Below, one piece after another: positions 6,527 through 12,384 of a stretch of 12,384 nucleotides of DNA. Each line of letters starts with the position of its first letter. Position 1 is the stretch's first letter. The stretch lies in NCBI GenBank assembly GCA_031404155.1, contig JANNGZ010000221.1:1-12384 (forward strand). The letters run 5' to 3'. The DNA is from JANNGZ01 sp031404155 (GTDB lineage: Bacteria > Pseudomonadota > Gammaproteobacteria > Burkholderiales > Burkholderiaceae_C). A program made the translations under genes and the position numbers. The notes beneath the pieces were generated by a model that made no database searches, was not told the origin of the DNA, and worked only from the letters and a program-made list of their open reading frames with translations.

Positions 6527-7504
6527 TCACTCCAGGCTGATATTCGCCTTCTTCACCAACTGCTCATACACCTTCGACTTGGCCTCGGCGTTGCGCGCGA
6601 TCTCCTCGGGCGACCAGCTGATCGGCTCGAACGCGAAGGTGTCGAAACGCGATTTGATCTCCGGGTCGGTGAGCACCTTGGCCACGTCGGCATTGATCTT
6701 CGCGCGCAGGGCTGGCGCCATGCCCTTGGGCGCCACCAGCACCACGAAGGCGTTGACGTCGAAGTCCTTCGGGCCGCCCGCTTCGGCGGTTGTCGGCACC
6801 TCGGGCAACTGCGGCAGGCGCTTGTTCGCTGCCACCGCGATGTAGCGCAGCTTGCCGGCCTTGTACACGCCCGAACTCGACGGCAGCGTGCCCAGGCTCC
6901 AGGCCACGTCGCCGGCACCCACCGAGGTGAAGAGCTGGCTCACCTCACGGTACGGGATGTGCTGCATGCCGATGCCGGTCTGAAGCTCCAGCAGTTCGGC
7001 GCCCAGATGCCCCGGGCTGCCGACGCCCCAGGAGCCATAGGTCACCTTGCCCGGCGCGGCCTTGGCGGCGGCCACGATGTCGGCCATCGACTTGAACGGG
7101 GAGTCCTTGGCCACGGCCACCAGGAAGGTGGTGCGAAAGATCGACGCCACCGGCTCGAAGTTCCTGATCGCGTCGGCGCCGCGCTGCTTGTACAGGTGCG
7201 GCACGGCGGCCAGGTGGTCGCTGTCGAGTTGCAGCAGCGTGTAGCCGTCGGGCGCGGCACGCTTGGCGAAATCCATCGCGATGAAGCCACCACCGCCCGG
7301 CTTGTTCTCGACCAGCACACGCTGGTTCCAGGCCTTGCCGAGTTTCTCGGCCACCAGGCGCAGCGTGGCGTCGGGGCCGCTGCCGGGGGCGAACGCGGTG
7401 ACCAGGGTCACCGGCTTGTTCGGGAAGTCGGCTTGCGCATGGGCGCCGGTGGAGAACAGGGCAACGCTGCCGAGCAGCGAGTTGAGAAAGGCTTTGCGGT
7501 TCAC
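6527..7504 (-). CDS. Bug/TctC-family periplasmic solute-binding protein
   Basis: A 325-residue substrate-binding protein of the tripartite tricarboxylate transporter family, abundant as orphans in Burkholderiales. It has a signal peptide: MNRK, a hydrophobic stretch, then cleavage likely after AHA before QADFP. The family pattern follows: FPNKPVTLVTAFAPGSGPDATLR, VENKPGGGGFIA, APDGYTLL, GSPGHLGAELL, HIPYR and a late RYIAVAANKRLPQLPEVPT. Such proteins bind carboxylates in the periplasm. No TctA/TctB membrane partner is in the window. Its place between two gentisate-pathway genes suggests an aromatic acid ligand, which is inference. The start codon is GTG at 7504, placed by the signal peptide; its ribosome site is weak, and the 154-bp gap upstream of it (7505-7658) holds no gene. 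Confidence 0.92.
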   Translation of the reverse strand: MNRKAFLNSLLGSVALFSTGAHAQADFPNKPVTLVTAFAPGSGPDATLRLVAEKLGKAWNQRVLVENKPGGGGFIAMDFAKRAAPDGYTLLQLDSDHLAAVPHLYKQRGADAIRNFEPVASIFRTTFLVAVAKDSPFKSMADIVAAAKAAPGKVTYGSWGVGSPGHLGAELLELQTGIGMQHIPYREVSQLFTSVGAGDVAWSLGTLPSSSGVYKAGKLRYIAVAANKRLPQLPEVPTTAEAGGPKDFDVNAFVVLVAPKGMAPALRAKINADVAKVLTDPEIKSRFDTFAFEPISWSPEEIARNAEAKSKVYEQLVKKANISLE

Positions 7505-7633
7505 GGGTGACTTTCAAATGGAGTTGGAAGAGAGAGGCGAGAAAGCAGGGGACTACAGGAACTCAATGACGCGGTTCGAGCAGACCACCCGGCGGCGCCG
7601 GTGGTGCATGCTCGACCTGCGCGATCGACCGGC

Positions 7634-7648
7634 GCTTCGGGGCGAAGC
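7634..7648. repeat. Hairpin just downstream of the FAH gene
   Basis: Perfect 6-bp inverted repeat GCTTCG-GGG-CGAAGC, about 10 bases past the FAH stop in the direction of transcription, at the start of the 154-bp gap before the binding-protein gene. No T-run follows. It could partly attenuate transcription or protect the upstream mRNA end; this is only inferred from position. Confidence 0.4.
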
Positions 7649-7658
7649 CGTCGGGCGC

Positions 7659-8357
7659 TCAAACGACGCGCACGCGCAGCTCGCCCAGGCCGTCGATGCC
7701 GCCGACCATGGTCTGGCCGCGCTGCACGCCGGCCACACCCTCGGGCGTGCCGGTGTAGATCAGGTCGCCGGGCTGGAGCTCGAAGAAGGTGGACAGGTTG
7801 GCGACGATCTCGGGCACCGACCAGATCAGCTTGGCGATGTCGCTGCGCTGGCGGTCGGCGCCGTCGACCTGAACCCACAGCGCGCCCTTTGTCGGGTGCC
7901 CGAATTGCGAGGACGGGTAGATCGGCGCGATCGGTGCCGACTGGTCGAAGGCTTTGCCGAGTTCCCAGGGCCGGCCCTTGTCGCGAGCGCGCAATTGCAG
8001 GTCGCGGCGAGTCATGTCCAGGCCCACGGCGTAGCCGAAGACATGTTCGTTGGCCGTGGCCACGGGAATGTCGCGCCCGCCCTTGCCGATGGCGGCGACG
8101 AGTTCGATCTCGTGGTGGTACTCGCTGGTCTGCGACGGGTAGGGCACCTCGACCGTCTGGCCCGCGGGCACGACGACGATGGTGTTGTCGGGCTTGCAGA
8201 AGAAGAACGGCGGCTCGCGGTCCGGGTCGAAGCCCATCTCGCGTGCATGCGCTGCGTAGTTGCGGCCGACGCAGTAGATACGGCGCACCGGGAAGAGCGC
8301 GTCGCTGCCCGCGACAGGGACGGCGACTTGCGCTTCGGGTTCAAAAACATAGTTCAT
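7659..8357 (-). CDS. Fumarylacetoacetate hydrolase-family protein, likely fumarylpyruvate hydrolase
   Basis: A 232-residue FAH-fold hydrolase expected to split fumarylpyruvate (or maleylpyruvate) into fumarate (or maleate) and pyruvate, the last step of the gentisate pathway. Motifs: RIYCVGRNYAAHAREM (26-41), HHEIELVAAIGKGG with metal ligands Glu83 and Glu85, VGLDMTRRDLQ with metal ligand Asp114, KGRPWELGKAFDQSAP with Lys135, and GDLIYTGTPEGVAGVQ near 197-211. The length matches NagK-type enzymes. The start is ATG 8357, where homology begins; the frame stays open upstream but encodes only the low-complexity HTHPHPNPPPSRGG-like translation of an intergenic repeat. The hydroxylase gene lies 98 bp upstream in the same operon. 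Confidence 0.9.
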   Translation of the reverse strand: MNYVFEPEAQVAVPVAGSDALFPVRRIYCVGRNYAAHAREMGFDPDREPPFFFCKPDNTIVVVPAGQTVEVPYPSQTSEYHHEIELVAAIGKGGRDIPVATANEHVFGYAVGLDMTRRDLQLRARDKGRPWELGKAFDQSAPIAPIYPSSQFGHPTKGALWVQVDGADRQRSDIAKLIWSVPEIVANLSTFFELQPGDLIYTGTPEGVAGVQRGQTMVGGIDGLGELRVRVV

Positions 8358-8375
8358 TCGGGGCTCCGGTTTTCG

Positions 8376-8421
8376 CCCTCCCCTTGACGGGGGTGGGTTG
8401 GGGTGGGGGTGGGTGTGGGGG
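8376..8421. repeat. Dispersed CCTTGACGGGGG repeat with adjoining G-run tract
   Basis: In the hydroxylase-FAH gap, an imperfect stem-loop CCCTCCCC-TTGAC-GGGGGTGGG (8376-8397) shares the 12-base core CCTTGACGGGGG with the boxB-boxA gap at 11639-11650. The plus strand continues as six G-runs of 3-5 bases split by 1-3 base T/TG spacers (8389-8421), which fits the G-quadruplex consensus. The transcript of the operon carries the complementary C-rich strand. I know this type of element from intergenic regions of Burkholderiales genomes. Confidence 0.6.
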
Positions 8422-8423
8422 AA

Positions 8424-8442
8424 TGCAGATGGCCTATCTGCA
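8424..8442. repeat. Perfect inverted repeat in the hydroxylase-FAH gap
   Basis: TGCAGAT-ggcct-ATCTGCA, perfect 7-bp arms with a 5-base loop, 14 bases downstream of the hydroxylase stop codon and directly next to the G-run tract. No T-run follows on the transcribed strand. It could be an RNA hairpin or a protein-binding palindrome. Confidence 0.5.
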
Positions 8443-8455
8443 GCGTCGGTCACTG

Positions 8456-9655
8456 TCACGCCGCCAGGCAGTTCTCGACCCGCCAGCCATACAGCCACTC
8501 CATCGCGTCGTAAAAGCGTTCGGGTGTGCGGCCCTTCCACAGGTCATTGCGCACCAGGCGTTCGACACCCTTGGCGTGGAAGATGCGCCCCATCTCGCGT
8601 GCCGACAGCACCACACGCGCGGTGCGTGCCACGCGTGAACGCTCGTAGAGGGCGAAGGCGGTGTCGAAGTTGTTCTGGCTCGCGCGCAGCGCTTCGCCGA
8701 GCGTCACGCCGTCTTCCATCGCCATGCAGGCGCCCTGGGCCAGGTATTGCAGCGTGGGGTGGGCGGCGTCGCCGAGCAGCGTGGCGCGGCCGTCGCTCCA
8801 GTGCTCCACCGGGTCGCGGTCGGCAGTGGCCCAGCGTTTCCAGCTTTTTGGCAGGTCGATCAGTTGTCGCGCACGCGGGCACACGCCGTCGAAATAGCTC
8901 TGCACCTCTTCGCGGCTGCCTTCGCGGACGCTCCATTCTTCCTTCTCGCGGCTGTGGAAGGTGACCACCACGTTGTACTGCTCGCCGCCGCGCAGCGGGT
9001 AGTGCACCAGGTGGCAGTTGGGCCCGACCCAGATGCTGGCGGCGTTCCATTGCAGGTCGGCCGGGAAGTCACCCTTGTCGACCACGGCGCGGTAGACCAC
9101 GTGGCCGGACACCCGCGCCGGGTCACCGACGATCTGCTGGCGCACCGCGCTCTTCACGCCGTCGGCGCCGATCAGCGCGACGCCCGCGTGCCGCCCGCCC
9201 TTGGCGTCGATCGCGGTCACACCCGCATCGCTTTGCTCGAAGCGCGAGACCTGCGTCGAGGTGAGGAAGCTGATACCGCCGCTTTGGCGCGCCGCTTCGA
9301 AGAGCGTCATGTGCAGGTCGGCTCGGTGGATCACGGCATAGGGATTGCCGAAGCGCTGGCGAAACGCCTCACCCACCGGAATGCGGCCGACCAGGGTTTC
9401 GTCGATCGCGTCGTGCATCACCAACTCGTCGGTGTAGACCGCGATCTCGCGCATGCGCTCGCCGACGCCGAGCGCGTCGAAGGCGGCAAAGCCGTTGGGC
9501 CCGAGCTGGATGCCGGCGCCGATCTCGCCGATCTGGGGCGCCTGCTCCAGCACCTTGACCTCAAAGCCCTGGCGTGCGAGTGCCAGCGCGGCGGAAAGGC
9601 CGCCAATGCCGCCACCGGCGATAAGGATCGGCAACTTCGAAAGTCCTTCGCTCAT
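8456..9655 (-). CDS. 3-hydroxybenzoate 6-hydroxylase (FAD-dependent)
   Basis: A 399-residue class A flavoprotein monooxygenase that should convert 3-hydroxybenzoate to gentisate with NADH and O2. The FAD motifs are ILIAGGGIGGLSAALALARQG (GxGxxG at 14-19), GADG (163-166) and ATLLGDAAHPTLQYLAQGACMAMED with Gly295-Asp296. The last one is close to the known 3-hydroxybenzoate 6-hydroxylases. His215, Tyr219 and Gln303 lie where, as I recall, the Rhodococcus jostii enzyme has its substrate-binding residues His213, Tyr217 and Gln301 (constant offset of two), which favours this over plain salicylate hydroxylase. The start ATG 9655 has a GAGGAGA ribosome site; ATG 9727 upstream would run through the promoter. 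First gene of the gentisate operon, divergent from a MarR regulator. Confidence 0.88.
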   Translation of the reverse strand: MSEGLSKLPILIAGGGIGGLSAALALARQGFEVKVLEQAPQIGEIGAGIQLGPNGFAAFDALGVGERMREIAVYTDELVMHDAIDETLVGRIPVGEAFRQRFGNPYAVIHRADLHMTLFEAARQSGGISFLTSTQVSRFEQSDAGVTAIDAKGGRHAGVALIGADGVKSAVRQQIVGDPARVSGHVVYRAVVDKGDFPADLQWNAASIWVGPNCHLVHYPLRGGEQYNVVVTFHSREKEEWSVREGSREEVQSYFDGVCPRARQLIDLPKSWKRWATADRDPVEHWSDGRATLLGDAAHPTLQYLAQGACMAMEDGVTLGEALRASQNNFDTAFALYERSRVARTARVVLSAREMGRIFHAKGVERLVRNDLWKGRTPERFYDAMEWLYGWRVENCLAA

Positions 9656-9685
9656 CGGGTTCTCCTCGGCCAACAAAGGCAAGTA

Positions 9686-9699
9686 ATCAGCACACTGAT
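9686..9699. promoter_or_regulatory. Candidate MarR operator at the gentisate operon start site
   Basis: Perfect 5-bp inverted repeat ATCAG-caca-CTGAT. It overlaps the end of the predicted -10 box and the expected transcription start of the minus-strand operon, a position where a bound dimer would block initiation. It is 31 bases upstream of the hydroxylase ATG. Binding by the adjacent MarR protein is inferred from position only. Confidence 0.5.
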
Positions 9700-9727
9700 G
9701 ATAAGTGTAGTGATAACATTGTCTCAA
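9698..9727 (-). promoter_or_regulatory. Predicted sigma70-like promoter of the gentisate operon
   Basis: Read on the minus strand: -35 TTGAGA (9727-9722), an 18-base spacer, then -10 TATCAT (9703-9698), each five of six to consensus. Transcription would start near 9690, leaving a leader of about 35 bases to the hydroxylase ATG. The stretch is AT-rich against a very GC-rich background. Both inverted repeats in this gap overlap or flank it. Confidence 0.6.
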
Positions 9728-9744
9728 GGCAACTCGGTGTTATC
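9712..9744. promoter_or_regulatory. Second candidate operator: spaced inverted repeat in divergent gap
   Basis: Perfect 7-bp inverted repeat GATAACA (9712-9718) / TGTTATC (9738-9744) with a 19-base spacer. The left arm lies in the -10/-35 spacer of the operon promoter. A TGATAA direct repeat (9699-9704 and 9711-9716) partly overlaps it. On the plus strand TGATAACAT (9711-9719) resembles an extended -10 element that could start the marR transcript near 9726; no matching -35 is seen. Use as an operator for both directions is inference. Confidence 0.4.
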
Positions 9745-9767
9745 CCTTAGCTGAAATGGAGCCGACG

Positions 9768-10241
9768 ATGAAGAAGGCGATTGCGACGCGCATCGACCTG
9801 GAGTCGCTGCCCGGGCACTACATCCGCCGCTTGCAGCAGATTGCGGTGGCGGTTTTTTTGCAGGAGACCGAAGCGCATGGCGTCACCCCGGTGCAGTACG
9901 CCGCGCTGCAAGCCGTGGGCAACACACCGGGCGTCGACCAGCGCACGCTGGCCGGCACCATCGGCTTTGACACCTCGACCATCGCCAGCGTGATCGACCG
10001 CCTGGAGGTGCGGGGCCTGGTTCAGCGCAGCGCGTCGGAGGCCGACCGCCGCGTGCGCCTGCTCACGCTCACCGCCGAGGGCAGCCGCTTGCTCGACGCG
10101 ATGGTGCCGGCGATGCTGCGTGCGCAGGAGCGCATGCTCGCGCCGCTACCGAAGCAGGAGCGCGCCGAGTTCATGCGCATGCTGCGTGCCTTGGTCGACG
10201 CCAACAACGACCTCAGCCGCGCGCCGAGCATCGTGGCGTAA
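9768..10241 (+). CDS. MarR-family transcriptional regulator
   Basis: A 157-residue winged-helix regulator of the MarR type, usually a dimeric repressor released by an aromatic acid or its CoA ester. The pattern fits: an N-terminal dimerisation helix with PGHYIRRLQQIAVAVF, then TPVQYAALQAV, a recognition helix region DQRTLAGTIGFDTSTIASVIDRLEVRGLVQR, the wing SEADRRVRLLTLTAEG with the DRR signature, and a C-terminal helix. The start was set at ATG 9768 because a TGGAG ribosome site lies 6 bases upstream; the in-frame ATG at 9756 lacks one. It is divergent from the hydroxylase gene across a 112-bp region with two inverted repeats, so control of the gentisate operon and of itself is likely. Whether it also acts on the box genes cannot be seen. 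Confidence 0.92.
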   Translation: MKKAIATRIDLESLPGHYIRRLQQIAVAVFLQETEAHGVTPVQYAALQAVGNTPGVDQRTLAGTIGFDTSTIASVIDRLEVRGLVQRSASEADRRVRLLTLTAEGSRLLDAMVPAMLRAQERMLAPLPKQERAEFMRMLRALVDANNDLSRAPSIVA

Positions 10242-10291
10242 CACGCCGCCGCGCTGGGCATCTGGGGCAATCTCAAGGGAACGCCCGGGGC

Positions 10292-10312
10292 GGACGCCGC
10301 GAGGCGGCGGCC
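10292..10312. terminator. GC hairpin between convergent marR and boxA
   Basis: CGCCGC-GAG-GCGGCG (10295-10309) is a perfect 6-bp stem, extended by GG/CC past one mismatch. It lies in the 81-bp gap where marR and boxA transcription converge, so it could serve both. No T-run is present on either strand, which leaves its terminator role uncertain. Confidence 0.4.
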
Positions 10313-10322
10313 TTGGGGGCGC

Positions 10323-11609
10323 TCAATAGGTCTCCAGGTGCAGCCGGCCCTCGGACTTCAGCGCCGCACCCACCTTGTCCCACGCCATCCCGCCTTGTTG
10401 CGCCACGTCGCGCAGCGCCAGCACCACTCCTTCTTCCATGCTCTTGAGGCCGCAGACGTAGAAGAAAGTGTTGGCGTCGGCGAGCAGGGCGCCGAGGTTG
10501 GCGGCGCGCTCGCGCATCAGGTCCTGCACGTAGCGCTTGGGCTGCCCCGGTGTGCGCGAGAACGCAAAGTTGATGTCGATGAAATCTTTCGGCAGCCCTT
10601 GCAGCGGGCCGAAGTAGGGCAGCTCGGCCTGGGTGCGGGCGCCGAAGAACAACATCAGCTTGCCACCCTCGAACTTGCCGGAGGCACGCAGGCGGCGCCG
10701 CCATTCGGTCATCGCCCGCATCGGTGCCGAGCCGGTGCCGGTGCAGATCATCACGATGTTGGAGCGCGGGTGGTTGGGCATCAGGAAGCTGGCGCCGAAG
10801 GGGCCGATCACCTGCACCTTGTCGCCCACTGCCAGGTCGCACATGTAGTTGCTGGCCACACCGCGCACCGGTTTGCCGCTGTGGTCCTCGAGCACGCGCT
10901 TGATGGTCAGCGAGGCGTTGTTGTAGCCGGGGCGCTCGCCGTTGCGCGGGCTGGCGACGGAGTATTGGCGCGGGTGGTGGGCGCGGCCGTTGCTGTCGCT
11001 GCCCGGCGGCACGATGCCGATCGACTGGCCTTCGAGCAGCGGGAAGGGCATGGCGCCGAAGTCGAGCACGATATGGTGGGTGTCGTACTCGGTGCCCACC
11101 TGCGTGACCCGGACATTGCCGGTCACGCTGGCGGTGATGCACTTCTGCGCGGCTTTCGGGCCGTAGAGGTTGGTGTAGGCGTGGGCGGCGGACCAGGGCG
11201 GCAGCGTGGCGCCGAATTGGGCGCTGTTGAACGTGTCGTCGCCGGCAGTGGCCGCCGGCAGCGATGGCGCCACCGGTTCGACAACCGCGGCCACCGCATC
11301 ACCCGCCACACCCGCTTCGGCCCACTGCTCCGTGCTCAGCTCGGCCGGCAGCTCGTCCCACGACAGTTGGTCAACCAGGCCGTAGGCCTTGACCCGCGGC
11401 ATCGTGCGCCAGTTGTCGATCGAGCCGGTGGGGCAGGGCGAGATGCAGGCCATGCAGAAGTTGCACTTGTCGGCGTCGACCACGTAGTTGCGGTCGTCGT
11501 GCGTGATCGCCTGCACCGGGCAGGTGGCCTCGCAGGTGTTGCAGCGGATGCAGATCTCGGGGTCGATCAGGTGCTGCTTGATGACGGTGGCTTCGGTGGC
11601 CGTGTCCAT
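10323..11609 (-). CDS. boxA: BoxA, reductase component of benzoyl-CoA 2,3-epoxidase
   Basis: A 428-residue NADPH-dependent reductase that feeds electrons to BoxB for epoxidation of benzoyl-CoA in the aerobic box pathway. The N-terminus has two ferredoxin-type [4Fe-4S] motifs: CIRCNTCEATCP (Cys20, 23, 26, 30) and CNFCMACISPCP (Cys49, 52, 55, 59). An Ala/Val/Pro-rich linker at about 98-122 joins them to a ferredoxin-NADP reductase module with FAD-binding RQYSVAS (214-220), NADP-binding ICTGTGSAPMRAM (288-300), YVCGLKSMEEGV (384-395) and an aromatic C-terminus ending in Tyr. This architecture is specific to BoxA. The ATG at 11609 has an AAGGA site 8 bases upstream. It follows boxB by 52 bp, the order usual for box operons, and converges with marR. 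Confidence 0.95.
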   Translation of the reverse strand: MDTATEATVIKQHLIDPEICIRCNTCEATCPVQAITHDDRNYVVDADKCNFCMACISPCPTGSIDNWRTMPRVKAYGLVDQLSWDELPAELSTEQWAEAGVAGDAVAAVVEPVAPSLPAATAGDDTFNSAQFGATLPPWSAAHAYTNLYGPKAAQKCITASVTGNVRVTQVGTEYDTHHIVLDFGAMPFPLLEGQSIGIVPPGSDSNGRAHHPRQYSVASPRNGERPGYNNASLTIKRVLEDHSGKPVRGVASNYMCDLAVGDKVQVIGPFGASFLMPNHPRSNIVMICTGTGSAPMRAMTEWRRRLRASGKFEGGKLMLFFGARTQAELPYFGPLQGLPKDFIDINFAFSRTPGQPKRYVQDLMRERAANLGALLADANTFFYVCGLKSMEEGVVLALRDVAQQGGMAWDKVGAALKSEGRLHLETY

Positions 11610-11629
11610 GGGGTGGGTCCTTGTATTGC

Positions 11630-11656
11630 CTCCCTCCGCCTTGACGGGGGAAGGAG
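11630..11656. repeat. Second copy of the CCTTGACGGGGG stem-loop, in the boxB-boxA gap
   Basis: CTCCCTCCGCC-TTGAC-GGGGGAAGGAG pairs at 9 of 11 positions around a TTGAC loop. It fills most of the 52-bp gap between boxB and boxA, directly after the boxB stop. It shares the 12-base core and loop with the element at 8376-8397. It would form an RNA hairpin between the two cistrons. Confidence 0.6.
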
Positions 11657-11661
11657 CCAGA

Positions 11662-12384
11662 TCAACCGAACCTGACGTACTCGAAGTCCACCGGCTGGCG
11701 GTTGATGCCCATCACCGGCGGCGCGATCCAGTTGGCGAATTTTCCGGGCTCGACCACACGCCCCATCAACGAGGCCACGAACGCGCGGTCATCGTCGCTC
11801 GGCAGCCACTGACCCACATTCGCGTCCCATTCGGCCTGGCTCAGCACGCGCCCGTCGGGCGACACGCGCACGCCGGCCAAGGCGCCGATGTTGCGGTGGA
11901 AGGCCTTGTGCGGCACGGTCAGGCGGTGCGGCAGGCCGGCCTTTTCGAGCACCTTGTTCCAACGCCCGACACCGGCCACCGAGTCCTTGATGAAGTCGTC
12001 GCGCAGCACTTCGTTGAGCGCGTTGAGCATCGGTACTTCCTTCTCGACGAGTGCGCCGTCGCGCGCCTCAAGGACGCGGTAGGTCTGGCCCTTGAGCACA
12101 TGGTCGTCGCCGCGCTTGCCTTCTTCGTAGCGGCCCTTCAGGCCCGAGCTGTAGAAGATGGCGGCGTTGCTCGACTGGTCGGCGCCGAACAGGTCCACCG
12201 TCACGCTGTAGTGGAAGTTCACATAGCGCTGCAAGGTGCCGAGGTCGATCACGCCGGCCGCGCGCAGCTGGCCCGCGTCGTCGGTCTTGAGGTCGTTGAT
12301 CGCCTGCGCGGTGCGCTGGATCACCCGCGAGACGCCGCTCTCGCCGACGAACATGTGGTGCGCCTCTTCGGTGAGCATGAACTT
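11662..12384 (-). CDS. boxB: BoxB, oxygenase component of benzoyl-CoA 2,3-epoxidase (partial)
   Basis: The C-terminal 240 residues of the di-iron oxygenase that turns benzoyl-CoA into its 2,3-epoxide with electrons from BoxA. The N-terminal half runs off the right edge of the window, and the frame is open to base 12384. Full-length BoxB is about 470-480 residues. The visible part begins KFMLTEEAHHMFVGESGVSR, where the ExxH-type Glu/His cluster supplies di-iron ligands, and continues with segments typical of the family: YVNFHYSVTVDLFGADQSSN, GLKGRYEEGKRGDD, VPHKAFHRNIGA and a C-terminal VMGINRQPVDFEYVRFG. The ATG at 12378 is internal, not the start. boxA follows 52 bp downstream. boxC, and a benzoate-CoA ligase, are expected upstream but are not visible. 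Confidence 0.95.
   Translation of the reverse strand, partial: KFMLTEEAHHMFVGESGVSRVIQRTAQAINDLKTDDAGQLRAAGVIDLGTLQRYVNFHYSVTVDLFGADQSSNAAIFYSSGLKGRYEEGKRGDDHVLKGQTYRVLEARDGALVEKEVPMLNALNEVLRDDFIKDSVAGVGRWNKVLEKAGLPHRLTVPHKAFHRNIGALAGVRVSPDGRVLSQAEWDANVGQWLPSDDDRAFVASLMGRVVEPGKFANWIAPPVMGINRQPVDFEYVRFG

Noticed and set aside
8358..8540. N-terminal extension of the FAH reading frame
   Set aside because: It would translate the intergenic repeat and C-rich tract and overlap the hydroxylase stop; homology starts at 8357.
8747..9754. Plus-strand open frame opposite the 3-hydroxybenzoate 6-hydroxylase gene
   Set aside because: Antisense shadow; it also runs through the promoter and operator region and shows no motif.
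10338..11675. Long plus-strand open frame (445 codons) opposite boxA
   Set aside because: Antisense to boxA, whose iron-sulfur and nucleotide-binding motifs are unmistakable; the opposite translation is low-complexity.

Overview
This is a GC-rich window (coding DNA with strong G/C bias at third codon positions) that reads as a betaproteobacterium of the order Burkholderiales, probably near Leptothrix/Rubrivivax/Rhizobacter-type genera. The reasons are an exosortase-B-type EpsI protein, an orphan Bug/TctC-type binding protein, box genes for benzoyl-CoA, and copies of a dispersed CCTTGACGGGGG repeat. The genus is inferred only. I see no tRNA, rRNA, CRISPR array, insertion sequence or phage gene.

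Layout. (1) 117-803 (+): an EpsI-family exosortase-associated protein, the end of an exopolysaccharide/exosortase locus to the left. (2) 852-1649 (-): a crotonase-fold protein lacking the usual catalytic glutamates. It is divergent from (3) 1840-4800 (+), a three-gene unit: a PDR/VanB-type flavin-NAD-[2Fe-2S] reductase, an MhpA-like FAD monooxygenase and a 63-residue DUF2783-like protein. (4) 9655-4973 (-): a five-gene gentisate operon, in transcription order 3-hydroxybenzoate 6-hydroxylase, fumarylpyruvate-hydrolase-type FAH protein, Bug binding protein, gentisate 1,2-dioxygenase and 4-hydroxybenzoyl-CoA-type thioesterase. (5) 9768-10241 (+): a divergent MarR regulator. The gap between it and the operon holds a good sigma70-like promoter and two inverted repeats. 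(6) 12384-10323 (-): the C-terminal half of BoxB, then BoxA, the oxygenase and reductase of aerobic benzoyl-CoA epoxidation.

How it fits together. The minus-strand operon should take 3-hydroxybenzoate to gentisate, then maleylpyruvate, then (after isomerisation) fumarate and pyruvate. No maleylpyruvate isomerase gene is present here. A CoA thioesterase translationally coupled to the ring-cleavage dioxygenase suggests that some substrate arrives as a CoA thioester, such as 3-hydroxybenzoyl-CoA or gentisyl-CoA. BoxA/BoxB handle benzoyl-CoA by the epoxide route. The window is therefore an aromatic-acid catabolic island in which a free-acid gentisate route and CoA-thioester chemistry lie side by side. 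The plus-strand reductase/monooxygenase/DUF2783 unit is the least understood part; its substrate cannot be read from the sequence.
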